In this document: positions 1 to 8,511 of the stretch, one piece after another
How positions within the stretch are numbered: the stretch's first letter is position 1
How the letters are laid out: each line of letters begins with the position of its first letter
Assembly (NCBI GenBank): GCA_019425005.1
Contig: JAHYYK010000010.1
Location: 1,714 to 49,774 of the forward strand
DNA from: Collinsella sp.
Lineage (GTDB): Bacteria > Actinomycetota > Coriobacteriia > Coriobacteriales > Coriobacteriaceae
Length of the DNA: 48,061 nt
Direction of reading: 5' to 3'
The notes under the pieces: generated by a model
Databases searched by the model: none
The model's input: only the letters and a program-made list of their open reading frames with translations
What the model was told of the DNA's origin: nothing
Translations under genes and position numbers: made by a program

Positions 1-11
1 AAAAGAAATGC

Positions 12-47
12 GGAAGGTTACCGAGTCCCTCGGACGTGGGCCTAACC
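12..47 (+). promoter_or_regulatory. candidate antiterminator target (RAT-like) hairpin
   Basis: A two-part stem is visible: GGTTA (16-20) pairs with TAACC (43-47), and CCGAG (21-25) pairs with CTCGG (29-33) around a three-base loop, with an asymmetric internal loop (34-42). The GTTACCG start and the final AACC resemble the ribonucleic antiterminator sites bound by BglG/LicT proteins, and a LicT-like gene lies second in this operon. I do not see a clear overlapping terminator, so the assignment is an inference. Confidence 0.4.
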
Positions 48-127
48 AAAGTCTTTGAACGGATGTGTCTCTATGGACGCATTCGCTTGATTTTGGTTGG
101 GCTATATTTATGAAGGGACATGCCACC

Positions 128-640
128 ATGGGTTTCTTTTCTCGCCTGATGGGCGGTTCGGATGAGCAGAAGACTGCATCTTCCGAGTTCGAAATCCTCG
201 CTCCCGTTTCCGGCGAGCTTGTTCATCTGGAAAAAACCAATGACCCCGCTTTTAGCAGCCGCGCCGTGGGCGATGGCGTTGCCGTGGTTCCCCAAGAGGG
301 AACGGTGTGCGCTCCTGTTTCCGGCACCGTCGCGGCGCTGTTTCCGACTGAGCACGCGCTGGGCATCATGTCCGACGACAGCTCTGCTCAGGTGATGCTG
401 CATATCGGAATCGACACTGTTAAACTTGAGGGCAAGGGCTTCCATGCGCTTGTTGCCCAGGGTGACCATGTCGACGCGGGCCAGCCCCTCGTCGAGGTCG
501 ATTTCGACGCGGTCCGCGCCGCCGGCTTCGATCCCACGGTCTTCGTTATCGTGTGCGAGCGTTCGGAGAACTCGACTCTTCGTGAGCACGCTTCCGGCCC
601 TGTTGCTGTTAAAGAGCCTGTCGTCTGGCTTTCCGAGTAA
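128..640 (+). CDS. PTS glucose-type EIIA component
   Basis: This 170-residue protein is a soluble phosphocarrier of the glucose family of the phosphotransferase system. It accepts phosphate from HPr and passes it to the IIB domain of the permease. The whole chain is the IIA-Glc fold: an ILAPVSGELV segment near residues 23-32, His76 in the FPTEH stretch, and the phospho-accepting His92 in LHIGIDTV. I chose the ATG at 128 because GAAGGG lies about ten bases upstream; in-frame upstream codons (65, 110) add a tail not typical of the family. The IICB protein two genes downstream has no IIA domain, so this is probably its partner. It may also serve regulation, as Crr does elsewhere, but that is not shown here. 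Confidence 0.9.
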   Translation: MGFFSRLMGGSDEQKTASSEFEILAPVSGELVHLEKTNDPAFSSRAVGDGVAVVPQEGTVCAPVSGTVAALFPTEHALGIMSDDSSAQVMLHIGIDTVKLEGKGFHALVAQGDHVDAGQPLVEVDFDAVRAAGFDPTVFVIVCERSENSTLREHASGPVAVKEPVVWLSE

Positions 641-658
641 ATTCTTGTGGTGGGTACC

Positions 659-1513
659 GTGGTTATCAAGCGAGTTTTCAACAACAACGTCGCAATGGTC
701 ACTTCGGACGATGGCTCTGAGCTCATCGTCATCGGTCGAGGCCTCTGCTTTGGCCGTCATGCCGGCGATGCCATCGACGAGGCATCGGTCGAAAAGACCT
801 ACGCGTTGCAGGAGGGAACTTCTCAGGATTCGCGTACGATTGACCGCTTGGCACATCTTTTAGAGTCCATCCCCACCGTCAACCTCGTGATTTCCGAGGA
901 CATCGTTCAGATGCTTCGTCGAGAGCTCAATGTTGATATCAACGACAAGATTCTCATTGCTCTCGCAGACCATATCAGCCTTGCTTTGGAGCGCGAGCGC
1001 AAGGGCGTCCCCTGCGAGAATCCGTTGCTGCTCGAGATCCAGCAGTTCTATCGCAAGGAGTATGCACTTGCGGGCCGTGCGCTGCAGATTGTCAAGGAGT
1101 ATATGGGCATCCAGATGAGCGAAGAAGAGCAGGGTTTTATTACGCTGCATATCGTCAACGCCACCATGCCGCAACGCTCCGACCGTCTCATCATCTCGGT
1201 CCAGCTTGTTCGCGACGTGCTCGCGATTGTTTCCGAGCACTATGCCACGACCCTTGACGTCACCTCGTTGCCGTACGAGCGTTTCGTTCGCCATCTGCAG
1301 TTTTTTGCGCAGCGGGCGCTCGATCCCGCGGCGGGGCAGGTCAATGGCGACGCGCTGTTCCGTATCGATGAAACGGCGTATCCGAGGGCGTTCTCGTGTG
1401 CGGAGTCAATTGCCGACCACTTAGCGTCTACCTATAACGTTGTCGTTACCGATGCCGAGAAGAGTTATCTCGCATATCACATTGTTAACCTGCTTGGAGA
1501 ACCTGGTCTCTAG
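659..1513 (+). CDS. licT: BglG/LicT-family transcriptional antiterminator
   Basis: The protein of about 284 residues begins with the CAT RNA-binding domain (IKRVFNNNVAM near the N-terminus), followed by two PTS regulation domains. All four histidines expected of the PRDs are present in the motifs ADHI, LHIVN, RHLQF and YHIVN. Family members bind a RAT hairpin in nascent mRNA and prevent termination, and PTS phosphorylation of PRD histidines tunes this. The start is uncertain: GTG 659 has GGTGG five bases upstream and gives the usual family N-terminus, while GTG 647 would add four residues. It lies 18 bases after the IIA gene and precedes the permease, so it most likely controls this operon in response to its substrate. 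Confidence 0.9.
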   Translation: MVIKRVFNNNVAMVTSDDGSELIVIGRGLCFGRHAGDAIDEASVEKTYALQEGTSQDSRTIDRLAHLLESIPTVNLVISEDIVQMLRRELNVDINDKILIALADHISLALERERKGVPCENPLLLEIQQFYRKEYALAGRALQIVKEYMGIQMSEEEQGFITLHIVNATMPQRSDRLIISVQLVRDVLAIVSEHYATTLDVTSLPYERFVRHLQFFAQRALDPAAGQVNGDALFRIDETAYPRAFSCAESIADHLASTYNVVVTDAEKSYLAYHIVNLLGEPGL

Positions 1514-1520
1514 GCATAAC

Positions 1521-1573
1521 GTGCCCACACATCGATTGATATAAGGCAAGGCTCACGGTCTTGCCCAGGGCAC
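1521..1573 (+). repeat. nested hairpin between licT and the IICB gene
   Basis: GTGCCC (1521-1526) pairs with GGGCAC (1568-1573), and inside it GGCAAG (1545-1550) pairs with CTTGCC (1560-1565). There is no U-tract, so a classical terminator is unlikely. It could be an mRNA processing or stability element that sets different levels for the regulator and the permease; that role is inferred. Confidence 0.5.
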
Positions 1574-1612
1574 ATCTGTCTTAATTTGCGGAAAAGGAAG
1601 GGGAGTACCGCT

Positions 1613-3229
1613 ATGACCGCAAAAAAGAAGTTCAATTTCAAAGCGCCGTTGGAGGTGTTCGCGAAGTCAATCGTTCAGCCGATGATGTATCTCTCGGTTG
1701 CCGGCATCCTGCTCATCGTGGGCATCATTCTGACCAACAAGACCATCTGCGCCGTGATCCCTGTGCTGGGCTCCGGTCCGTTCCAGCTTGTGGGCGCCGT
1801 TGTCTATCAGTCGCTGATGTTTATCATCAACAACCTCTCGATTTTGTTCTGCGTGGGCATCGCCGGCGCCATGGCAAAGAAGAACAAGGGCCACGCTTCG
1901 CTGATCGCCCTGATGTCGTTCTTCCTGTTCCTGCAGGCTAACAACATCGTGCTCAACGCCACCGGCTCTCTTGCCGAGGCGAGCGGCATGCTCGGCCTTA
2001 CCGGAACCGGTCAGAGCACCGTTATGGGCATTCAGGTGCTCGATACCGGCGTGTTTGGCGGCATCATTCTTGGTTGCATCACCGGTGCCGTGTTCAACAA
2101 GTACTCGAACAAGCAGTTCCCCATTGCCCTTTCGATGTTCTCGGGCGTTCGCTTCCCGTTCCTGATCATGATCATCATCTCCTGGATCATGGGCGCTGGC
2201 TTCTGCATCGTTTGGCCTCCGGTTCAGGGTGCCATCTCCTCCGTTGCCGGCATCATTAAGGAGTCGGGCAACATCGGTCTGTTTATCTACGGCATGCTCA
2301 ACAAGCTGCTCGTTCCCACCGGTCTGCACCACCTCATCTACACCCCGTTCCAGTTCTCCGATGTGGGCGGCACCCTGACGCTGGGTGATCAGGTTATCGC
2401 CGGCGCCTATCCCATCCGTGTTGCCGAGATGGCAATGACGGGCCAGCCCTTCTCCGATAGCACCTACTTCAACAGCTACACCTTCAACAACCTGTGGCCC
2501 TACATCGGTATCGGTCTCGCCTTTATCTTCACCGCCTACAAGCAGAACAAGGACAAGACCAAGGCTGTCATCATCCCGCTGATCATCACCGCCGTGCTTT
2601 CCTGCGTGACCGAGCCCATGGACTTCCTCTTTGTCTTTGCCGCTCCCGTGCTCTTTGTCGTTCACTCGGTTCTTTCCGGCATCTTCCTGGTCCTGCTCAA
2701 GGTCCTCTCCGTGCCCGCTTCGACTGCAGGCGGCATCATCAACATCGTGGTTTCCAACCTGGTCCTCGGTGTCGATAAGACCAACTGGCCGGTCATGCTG
2801 GTGCTTGGAGTCGTCAACGCCGCTCTGTACTTCTTCCTCTTCACCTTCCTTATCAAGAAGCTCAACCTCCACACGCCTGGTCGCGAGGAAGAGTCCGAGC
2901 TTGCTGAGTCCGTTGCCGAGGGCGAGGCCGCCGCGTCTGTCGCGGTGAAGCAGGGCGCTGTTGCCGCGGCCCCCGCAGAGGGCGTCGATGCAGGTATTGC
3001 CGACCTGGTCGCAGGTCTTGGTGGCAAGGACAACATCGAGGAGCTCGAGAACTGCTTTACGCGTCTCCGCGTGAACGTTAAGAACCCGGACCTCATCAAT
3101 GAGGACCTCATCAACCACGTGCCCAACAGCGGTATCAACCGCAACGGCAATAATATCCAGATCATCTTTGGCATGAAGGTCGCCGAGATGCGCGACAAGG
3201 TCGAAAACGCAATTGAGAAGGAGCAGTAA
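1613..3229 (+). CDS. PTS alpha-glucoside/maltose-type EIICB permease
   Basis: A 538-residue membrane permease. Residues about 15-420 form the multi-pass IIC domain that carries the sugar, including the GLHHLIYTPFQ region typical of the glucose/maltose family. A Glu/Ala-rich linker follows, then a C-terminal IIB domain with the phosphocysteine Cys481 in NCFTRLRV. No IIA domain is fused, matching the separate IIA gene at the start of the operon. ATG 1613 was chosen for its GGAGT-type ribosome site; the in-frame upstream codon at 1586 lacks one. The next gene starts three bases after the stop, implying coupled expression. Because that gene is a phospho-alpha-glucosidase, the transported sugar is probably maltose or another alpha-glucoside; the exact substrate is not visible. 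Confidence 0.92.
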   Translation: MTAKKKFNFKAPLEVFAKSIVQPMMYLSVAGILLIVGIILTNKTICAVIPVLGSGPFQLVGAVVYQSLMFIINNLSILFCVGIAGAMAKKNKGHASLIALMSFFLFLQANNIVLNATGSLAEASGMLGLTGTGQSTVMGIQVLDTGVFGGIILGCITGAVFNKYSNKQFPIALSMFSGVRFPFLIMIIISWIMGAGFCIVWPPVQGAISSVAGIIKESGNIGLFIYGMLNKLLVPTGLHHLIYTPFQFSDVGGTLTLGDQVIAGAYPIRVAEMAMTGQPFSDSTYFNSYTFNNLWPYIGIGLAFIFTAYKQNKDKTKAVIIPLIITAVLSCVTEPMDFLFVFAAPVLFVVHSVLSGIFLVLLKVLSVPASTAGGIINIVVSNLVLGVDKTNWPVMLVLGVVNAALYFFLFTFLIKKLNLHTPGREEESELAESVAEGEAAASVAVKQGAVAAAPAEGVDAGIADLVAGLGGKDNIEELENCFTRLRVNVKNPDLINEDLINHVPNSGINRNGNNIQIIFGMKVAEMRDKVENAIEKEQ

Positions 3230-3232
3230 ACA

Positions 3233-4615
3233 ATGATCATTACTCTGTGTGGTGGCGGATCCACCTTTACCCCCGGCATCGTCAAGTCCATCGCCCTGCG
3301 CAAGGACGAGCTCGACGTTGACGAGATTCGTCTGTACGACATCAACGAGGAGCGTCAGCGCAAGATCGGCGTGCTCGTGGACTGGATTTTGCACGAGGAC
3401 CTTGGCCTGAACATCAAGCTCACGGTGACCACCGACAAGGAGACTGCCTTTACGGACGCGAGCTTCGTGTTTGCCCAGATGCGCGTGGGCGGCTACGCCA
3501 TGCGCGAGCAGGACGAGAAGATTCCGCTGCGTCACGGCTGCGTGGGTCAGGAGACCTGCGGCTGCGGCGGCCTTGCCTACGGCATGCGCACCATCTTCCC
3601 CATGGTCGAGCTGATCGATGACGTTGAGAAGTACGCCAAGAAGGACTACTGGATTCTCAACTACTCCAACCCTGCCGCCATCGTGTCCGAGGGCTGCCGC
3701 GTGCTGCGTCCCAACGCTCGCATCATCAACATCTGCGACATGCCGATCGCGATCATCGACGTGGTTTGCGCCGCACTCGATATCGACAAGAAGGATGTCG
3801 AGTACGATTACTTTGGCCTCAACCACTTTGGTTGGTTCACCTCGATTCGCCACAAGGGCGAGGAGGTGCTCCCGCAGCTGCGCGAGTACATCAAGGAGCA
3901 TGAGATTCTGCTGCCCGACTCCTACCTCAAGGGCATGGGCTCGCTCATGGCAAAGAAGCCCGAGGAGGCCACTGACGAGCACCCCGAGCAGAACCGCCAC
4001 ACCAAGGGCAGCTGGTACTACGTCTGGAAGGGCGAGTACGAGATCATGGAGTGCTTCCCGGAGTACCTGCCCAACACGTATCTGAACTACTACCTGCAGC
4101 AGAAGGAGTTCGTCGAGCATTCCAACCCCGAGCGCACCCGTGCTAACGAGGTTGAGGAGACGCGTGAGAAGAACCTCTTCGACGGCATCGACCACTACGA
4201 GAAGACGGGCGAGATCGACGAGAGCACGTTCTATGCGGGCAGCCACGGCGACTGGATTGCCGACCTGGCCATCGCTCTGAAGAACGACACCAAGCAGCGT
4301 TTCCTGGTCATTTGCGAGAACAAGGGCGCTATCCCCAACATGCCCTACGACGCTATGGTCGAGCTGCCTGCCTACATTGGCAAGAATGGCCCCGAGGTCA
4401 TCAGCCGCGACAACATTCCTCTGTTCCAGCAGGGCCTCATGATGCAGCAGCTGAACTCCGAGAAGCTCGTGGTCGAGGCTACGATCGAGGGTTCTTACGA
4501 GAAGGCGCTCAAGGCCTTTACGCTGAACAAGACCGTGCCTTCGATGAAGGTCGCCAAGGAGGTTCTCGACGACATGATCGAGGCCAACAAGGGCTACTGG
4601 CCCGAGCTTAAGTAA
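3233..4615 (+). CDS. GH4 6-phospho-alpha-glucosidase (NAD/Mn-dependent)
   Basis: This 460-residue enzyme belongs to glycoside hydrolase family 4, which uses bound NAD+ and a divalent metal in a redox-elimination mechanism. The N-terminal GGGSTFTPG loop (residues 7-15) is the dinucleotide site. The tetrapeptide CDMP at residues 168-171 is the signature that separates phospho-alpha-glucosidases from the phospho-beta enzymes, which carry CNVP. His198 in GLNHFGW is a further metal-site candidate. Length is typical (about 440-460). It begins three bases after the PTS permease stop with AAGGAG upstream, so imported sugar-6-phosphate would be cleaved directly to glucose and glucose-6-phosphate. Function is secure at class level; natural substrate (maltose, trehalulose and similar isomers) is not determined. 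Confidence 0.93.
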   Translation: MIITLCGGGSTFTPGIVKSIALRKDELDVDEIRLYDINEERQRKIGVLVDWILHEDLGLNIKLTVTTDKETAFTDASFVFAQMRVGGYAMREQDEKIPLRHGCVGQETCGCGGLAYGMRTIFPMVELIDDVEKYAKKDYWILNYSNPAAIVSEGCRVLRPNARIINICDMPIAIIDVVCAALDIDKKDVEYDYFGLNHFGWFTSIRHKGEEVLPQLREYIKEHEILLPDSYLKGMGSLMAKKPEEATDEHPEQNRHTKGSWYYVWKGEYEIMECFPEYLPNTYLNYYLQQKEFVEHSNPERTRANEVEETREKNLFDGIDHYEKTGEIDESTFYAGSHGDWIADLAIALKNDTKQRFLVICENKGAIPNMPYDAMVELPAYIGKNGPEVISRDNIPLFQQGLMMQQLNSEKLVVEATIEGSYEKALKAFTLNKTVPSMKVAKEVLDDMIEANKGYWPELK

Positions 4616-4648
4616 AAGCAACAGGGTCGCTGGCCGCATACCTGGAGC

Positions 4649-4692
4649 AATGCCCCGTCCACGTGATTGCGTGGGCGGGGCATTGTCATTTG
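4649..4692 (+). terminator. rho-independent terminator of the PTS operon
   Basis: A 15-base stem (4649-4663 with 4670-4684, one G-U pair) and a six-base loop lie 33 bases after the glucosidase stop. The T-tract is weak (GTCATTT), but stem strength and position support a terminator. Confidence 0.85.
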
Positions 4693-4724
4693 GTAACGCG
4701 TTTTATCAAATATGGCATTTATCT

Positions 4725-4769
4725 GCGGTAATGTTCTATTTCACCGCCGAGGGTGACATTTCATACCGC
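4725..4769. repeat. inverted repeat upstream of the hydrogenase cluster
   Basis: GCGGTA (4725-4730) and TACCGC (4764-4769) enclose TTCACC-6-GGTGA. It sits about 100 bases before the flavoprotein gene and could be an operator or a leader hairpin. No known regulator consensus is assigned. Confidence 0.4.
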
Positions 4770-4786
4770 CTGCCGAACTGCGTGGA

Positions 4787-4807
4787 GACCTAACAACTTT
4801 TTAGGTC
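4787..4807 (+). repeat. short perfect hairpin in hydrogenase-cluster leader
   Basis: GACCTAA (4787-4793) pairs perfectly with TTAGGTC (4801-4807) across a seven-base loop, 65 bases before the first start codon of the cluster. It may be an operator or an mRNA stem; there is no U-tract after it. Confidence 0.4.
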
Positions 4808-4871
4808 AGTGTTGTGCGTGTAGCAACTTCGCCCGGCCTCGCCTCCGGGCTGCCATGTGAGAGGGGATCTT

Positions 4872-6704
4872 ATGGCTCGACTGCACGTAATGGAACGCAG
4901 CCACGCTCAGGCCGTCATGGACGACCTGCACGATGCGCTCGGACGTCGTCTGGCGGTGAGTTCGCTCGCCCCGTGCCCCGTTGAGTTTACGGCAGCGCTC
5001 GTCAATCTGTGCTCCACCCAGAGCTGCGGCAAGTGCACGCCCTGCCGCGTGGGCCTGAGCGCGCTGAGCGACCTGCTCGCCGATGTGCTCGAGGGCCGCG
5101 CCGACGAGTCCACGCTCAACTTGATTGAGCGCACCGCCCGCACCATCTACCTTTCGAGCGACTGCGCCATCGGCTACGAAGCTGGCGCCATGGCACTCAC
5201 GGCCATTCGCGGCTTCCGCGACGATTTTGAGCACCACATTCGCGAGCACTCCTGCGGCTTTGACCGCGAGGCCCGCGTCCCGTGCGTTTCGGGCTGCCCG
5301 GCGCACGTCGACATTCCCGGGTACATTTCGCTGGTCGAGGCCGGCCGCTATGCCGACGCCGTCAAGGTCATCCGCAAGAACAATCCGCTGCCGCTCGTCT
5401 GCGGCCTGGTGTGCGAGCATCCCTGCGAGATGCACTGCCGCCGTGGCATGGTCGACGACCCCATGAACATCCTCGCCCTCAAGCGTTTTGCCGTTGAGCA
5501 CAGCGACCTCAACGACCACAAGCCGCATGTGGTGGACAACACCGGGAAGCGCGCCGCCGTGATCGGCGGCGGCCCGGCCGGTCTTTCTTGCGCTTACTAC
5601 CTGGCCGTGATGGGCCACAAGGTGACCATCTTGGAGCAGCGCCACCACCTGGGCGGCATGCTGCGCTACGGCATCCCCAGCTATCGTCTGCCGCGCGAGC
5701 GCCTGCAGGCCGAGATCGACTGGATCTTGAGCGCCGGCATCGACGTGGAGCTCGACCACTCCGTCAACGGCGAGGAGCTTGCCCGTCTGCGCGACGAGTT
5801 CGATGCCGTCTACCTGGCCATTGGCGCCCACAGCGATAAGAAGCTCGGCCTTCCGGGCGAAGAGGCTCCCGGCGTGGAGTCGGCCGTCAAGATGCTGCGC
5901 GCCATCGGCGATGACGAGCTGCCCGACCTGAGCGGCCAGCGCGTGTGCGTCATCGGCGGCGGTAACGTGGCCATGGACGTGGCGCGCTCCGCCGTGCGCT
6001 GCGGTGCCGAAAAGGTGAGCATCGTCTACCGCCGTCGCATCTGCGACATGACGGCCCAGGACGCCGAGATCGCCGGCGCCCAGGCCGAGGGCTGCGAGGT
6101 ACTGGAGTTGACCGCCCCGCTCGCTATCGAGACGGGCGAGGAAGGTCGCGTGAGTGGCCTGCGCGTGCAGCCGCAGATCATCGGCGAGCCCCGTCGTGGG
6201 CGTCCGGCCCCGCGTGCCGCCGCCACGCCCGAGCGCGTCATTCCCTGCGAGCGCGTGTTTGTGGCCATTGGCCAGGACATCGATTCCAAGCCGTTTGAGG
6301 AGATGGGCATCGCCTGCAAGTGGGGTCGCGTCGTCACCGATTCGGACGGTGCCGTGCCCAACTTCGATGGCCTCTTTAGCGGCGGCGACTGCCAGACCGG
6401 CCCCGCCACTGTCATCCGTGCCATCAACGCCGGCCGCGTGGCTTCGGCAAATATCGACCGCTACCTGGGCTTCGACCACAAGATCAAGCTCGAGGTTGAG
6501 CTGCCGACCGTTCAGTTTAAGGGCAAGCACGAGTGCGGCCGCTGCGAGCTGGGCGAGCGCGAGGCCGGCGAGCGCATTCACGATTGGAATCTGGTTGAGC
6601 AGGGCCTTACCGAGGAGGAGGCGCGCCAGGAGGCGAGCCGCTGCCTGCGTTGCGACCACTTTGGCTTTGGCGCGTTCCGCGGAGGGAGGAACCTGGAATG
6701 GTAG
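4872..6704 (+). CDS. NuoF-C/GltD-type Fe-S flavoprotein oxidoreductase
   Basis: The 610-residue protein combines three parts. Residues 45-125 match the C-terminal iron-sulfur domain of NuoF (Cys52, 55, 58 and 98 as CxxCxxC...C). Residues 128-200 are the GltD-type double-cluster domain (Cys138, 142, then 177, 181, 185, 189 at regular spacing). The remainder is a two-Rossmann flavin/pyridine-nucleotide reductase, with GGGPAG at 232-237 for FAD and IGGGNVAMD near 364-372 for NAD(P). Two CxxC pairs close the chain (CGRC, CLRC). The FMN part of NuoF is absent. Its stop overlaps the start of the [FeFe] hydrogenase, so it probably shuttles electrons between NAD(P)H and that enzyme. Start ATG 4872 follows GAGGGG; GTG 4857 is an alternative. 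Confidence 0.9.
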   Translation: MARLHVMERSHAQAVMDDLHDALGRRLAVSSLAPCPVEFTAALVNLCSTQSCGKCTPCRVGLSALSDLLADVLEGRADESTLNLIERTARTIYLSSDCAIGYEAGAMALTAIRGFRDDFEHHIREHSCGFDREARVPCVSGCPAHVDIPGYISLVEAGRYADAVKVIRKNNPLPLVCGLVCEHPCEMHCRRGMVDDPMNILALKRFAVEHSDLNDHKPHVVDNTGKRAAVIGGGPAGLSCAYYLAVMGHKVTILEQRHHLGGMLRYGIPSYRLPRERLQAEIDWILSAGIDVELDHSVNGEELARLRDEFDAVYLAIGAHSDKKLGLPGEEAPGVESAVKMLRAIGDDELPDLSGQRVCVIGGGNVAMDVARSAVRCGAEKVSIVYRRRICDMTAQDAEIAGAQAEGCEVLELTAPLAIETGEEGRVSGLRVQPQIIGEPRRGRPAPRAAATPERVIPCERVFVAIGQDIDSKPFEEMGIACKWGRVVTDSDGAVPNFDGLFSGGDCQTGPATVIRAINAGRVASANIDRYLGFDHKIKLEVELPTVQFKGKHECGRCELGEREAGERIHDWNLVEQGLTEEEARQEASRCLRCDHFGFGAFRGGRNLEW

Positions 6705-8509
6705 AGCCCAACAAAACCACTGTCAGCGACAACACCGAAAGCGGAGCACTCAACATGGTCAAGCTCACGATCGATAATTGCGAGGTCGTGGTGCCCGAGC
6801 ACACCACGATCCTGGACGCGGCCAAGTCCGCCGGCATTCAGATTCCCACCCTGTGCTATCTGCGCGATTTAAACGAGATTGGCGGTTGCCGCGTGTGCGT
6901 GGTCGAGGTCGAGGGCTGCGACCAGCTGGTTGCCGCCTGCAACAACTACGTGCTCGACGGCATGGTGGTCCACACCAACAGCCCCAAGGCCCGCGAGGCG
7001 CGTCGCACCAACGTGCAGCTGCTGCTGTCCCAGCACGACTCGCAGTGCACGAGCTGCGTGCGCAGTGGAAACTGCAACCTACAGACTATCGCCAACGACC
7101 TGGGCATTTTCTATCTGCCGTATCAAAGGCATTTGGCGGGCGAGGGCTGGGATTTCGATTTTCCCATCATCCGCGAAAACGACAAGTGCATCAAATGCAT
7201 GCGCTGCATCAAGGTGTGCGAGAGCGTGCAGGGCTTAGGGATTTGGGACCTGACCAACCGCGCCACGCATACCGCCGTGGGCACCCGCGGGCGTGCGCCG
7301 ATCGGCAAGACCGATTGCGTCGCGTGCGGTCAGTGCATCACGCATTGCCCGACGGGCGCCCTGCGCGAGCGTGACGATACCGAGACCGTGTTCGACGCCA
7401 TCGCCGATCCCGACAAGATCGTACTGGTGCAGATTGCGCCGGCCGTGCGTAGCGCCTGGGGCGAGGAGCTCGGCATATCTCGCGAGGAGGCTACCGTTGA
7501 GCGCTTGGCTTGCGCGCTGCGCCGCGTTGGCTTTGAGTACGTGTTCGATACCGATTTCTCGGCCGACCTCACCATTATGGAAGAGGGCTCCGAGCTGCTC
7601 AAGCGCCTGGGCGAGGCCGCCAAGGGCGAGGGCGACAGCCGCAGCTGGCCCATGTTCACGAGCTGCTGCCCGGGCTGGGTACGCTTTGTGAAGGCGCGTT
7701 ACCCCGAGTTTGTCGACAGCCTGTCCACGTCCAAGTCGCCGCAGCAGATGTTCGGCGCCATCGCCAAGACCTACTACGCCAAGGTGCTGGGCGTGGAGCC
7801 CGAGCGCCTGTTTGTGGTGTCCGTGATGCCGTGCACGGCCAAGAAGGCCGAGTGCGCGCTGCCGAGCATGGTGGGCGAGGGCGGCACGCCCGATGTGGAC
7901 GTTGCGCTGACGGTGCGCGAGATGGTGCGCATGGTCCGCGCGAGCCACGTGAGCGTGGATACGCTAGTTGAGGAGCCGCTCGATACGCCGCTGGGCTTTG
8001 GCACGGGTGCGGGTGTGATCTTTGGCGCCACGGGCGGCGTGATGGAGGCCGCCGTGCGCTCGGCCTATTACCTGGTGACGGGCAAGAACCCCGACGCCGA
8101 CTTCTTTACCGATGTGCGCGGCCTGGACGGCTGGAAGGAGGCCGTGGCCGATATCGATGGCACCAAGGTGCGCGTCGCCGTGGCACACGGGCTGGGCAAC
8201 GCTGCCCGTCTGCTCGACGCGATTCGCGACGGCCGCGTGAGCTATGACTTCGTTGAGGTTATGGCGTGCCCGGGCGGCTGCGTCGGTGGCGGCGGTCAGC
8301 CCATCCACGACGGCTGCGAGCTGGCAGCCGAGCGTGGCCAGGTGCTCTGGGGCCTGGATGCCGCTGCGGACATTCGTTTCTCGCACGAGAATCCCGATGT
8401 CCAGGCGTGCTACCGCGAGTTCTTGGGCGAGCCGCTCTCGTCGCTGGCTGAGGATCTGCTGCATACCGACCATCACGCATGGACGATGCCTAACGAGGGG
8501 ACGTGCTAG
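6698..8509 (+). CDS. hydA: [FeFe] hydrogenase, M3 architecture
   Basis: This 603-residue enzyme interconverts protons and H2. Cluster ligands are complete: a [2Fe-2S] site at Cys53, 64, 67, 81; a His-Cys3 site at His113, Cys117, 120, 126; and two [4Fe-4S] sites at Cys164-174 and Cys207-217. The H-cluster signatures are TSCCPGW (322-328 region), MPCTAKKAE (378-386) and EVMACPGGCVGGGGQP (from 520), including the cysteine used for proton relay. ATG 6698 follows a strong GGAGGGAGG and overlaps the upstream stop; ATG 6755 would be a shorter alternative that still keeps the [2Fe-2S] domain. No HydB/HydC bifurcating subunits or HydEFG maturases are in the window, so maturation must be encoded elsewhere. 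H2 production from fermentation reductant is the likely direction. Confidence 0.96.
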   Translation: MVEPNKTTVSDNTESGALNMVKLTIDNCEVVVPEHTTILDAAKSAGIQIPTLCYLRDLNEIGGCRVCVVEVEGCDQLVAACNNYVLDGMVVHTNSPKAREARRTNVQLLLSQHDSQCTSCVRSGNCNLQTIANDLGIFYLPYQRHLAGEGWDFDFPIIRENDKCIKCMRCIKVCESVQGLGIWDLTNRATHTAVGTRGRAPIGKTDCVACGQCITHCPTGALRERDDTETVFDAIADPDKIVLVQIAPAVRSAWGEELGISREEATVERLACALRRVGFEYVFDTDFSADLTIMEEGSELLKRLGEAAKGEGDSRSWPMFTSCCPGWVRFVKARYPEFVDSLSTSKSPQQMFGAIAKTYYAKVLGVEPERLFVVSVMPCTAKKAECALPSMVGEGGTPDVDVALTVREMVRMVRASHVSVDTLVEEPLDTPLGFGTGAGVIFGATGGVMEAAVRSAYYLVTGKNPDADFFTDVRGLDGWKEAVADIDGTKVRVAVAHGLGNAARLLDAIRDGRVSYDFVEVMACPGGCVGGGGQPIHDGCELAAERGQVLWGLDAAADIRFSHENPDVQACYREFLGEPLSSLAEDLLHTDHHAWTMPNEGTC

Positions 8510-8511
8510 CG

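Noticed and set aside
1667..4639. 990-residue open frame on the minus strand across the PTS genes
   Set aside because: It is the antisense shadow of the IICB and GH4 genes, rich in His/Leu/Val/Asp with no recognisable domain and no ribosome site.
4806..6659. 617-residue minus-strand frame opposite the flavoprotein
   Set aside because: Antisense shadow; the plus-strand cysteine motifs and Rossmann folds are decisive.
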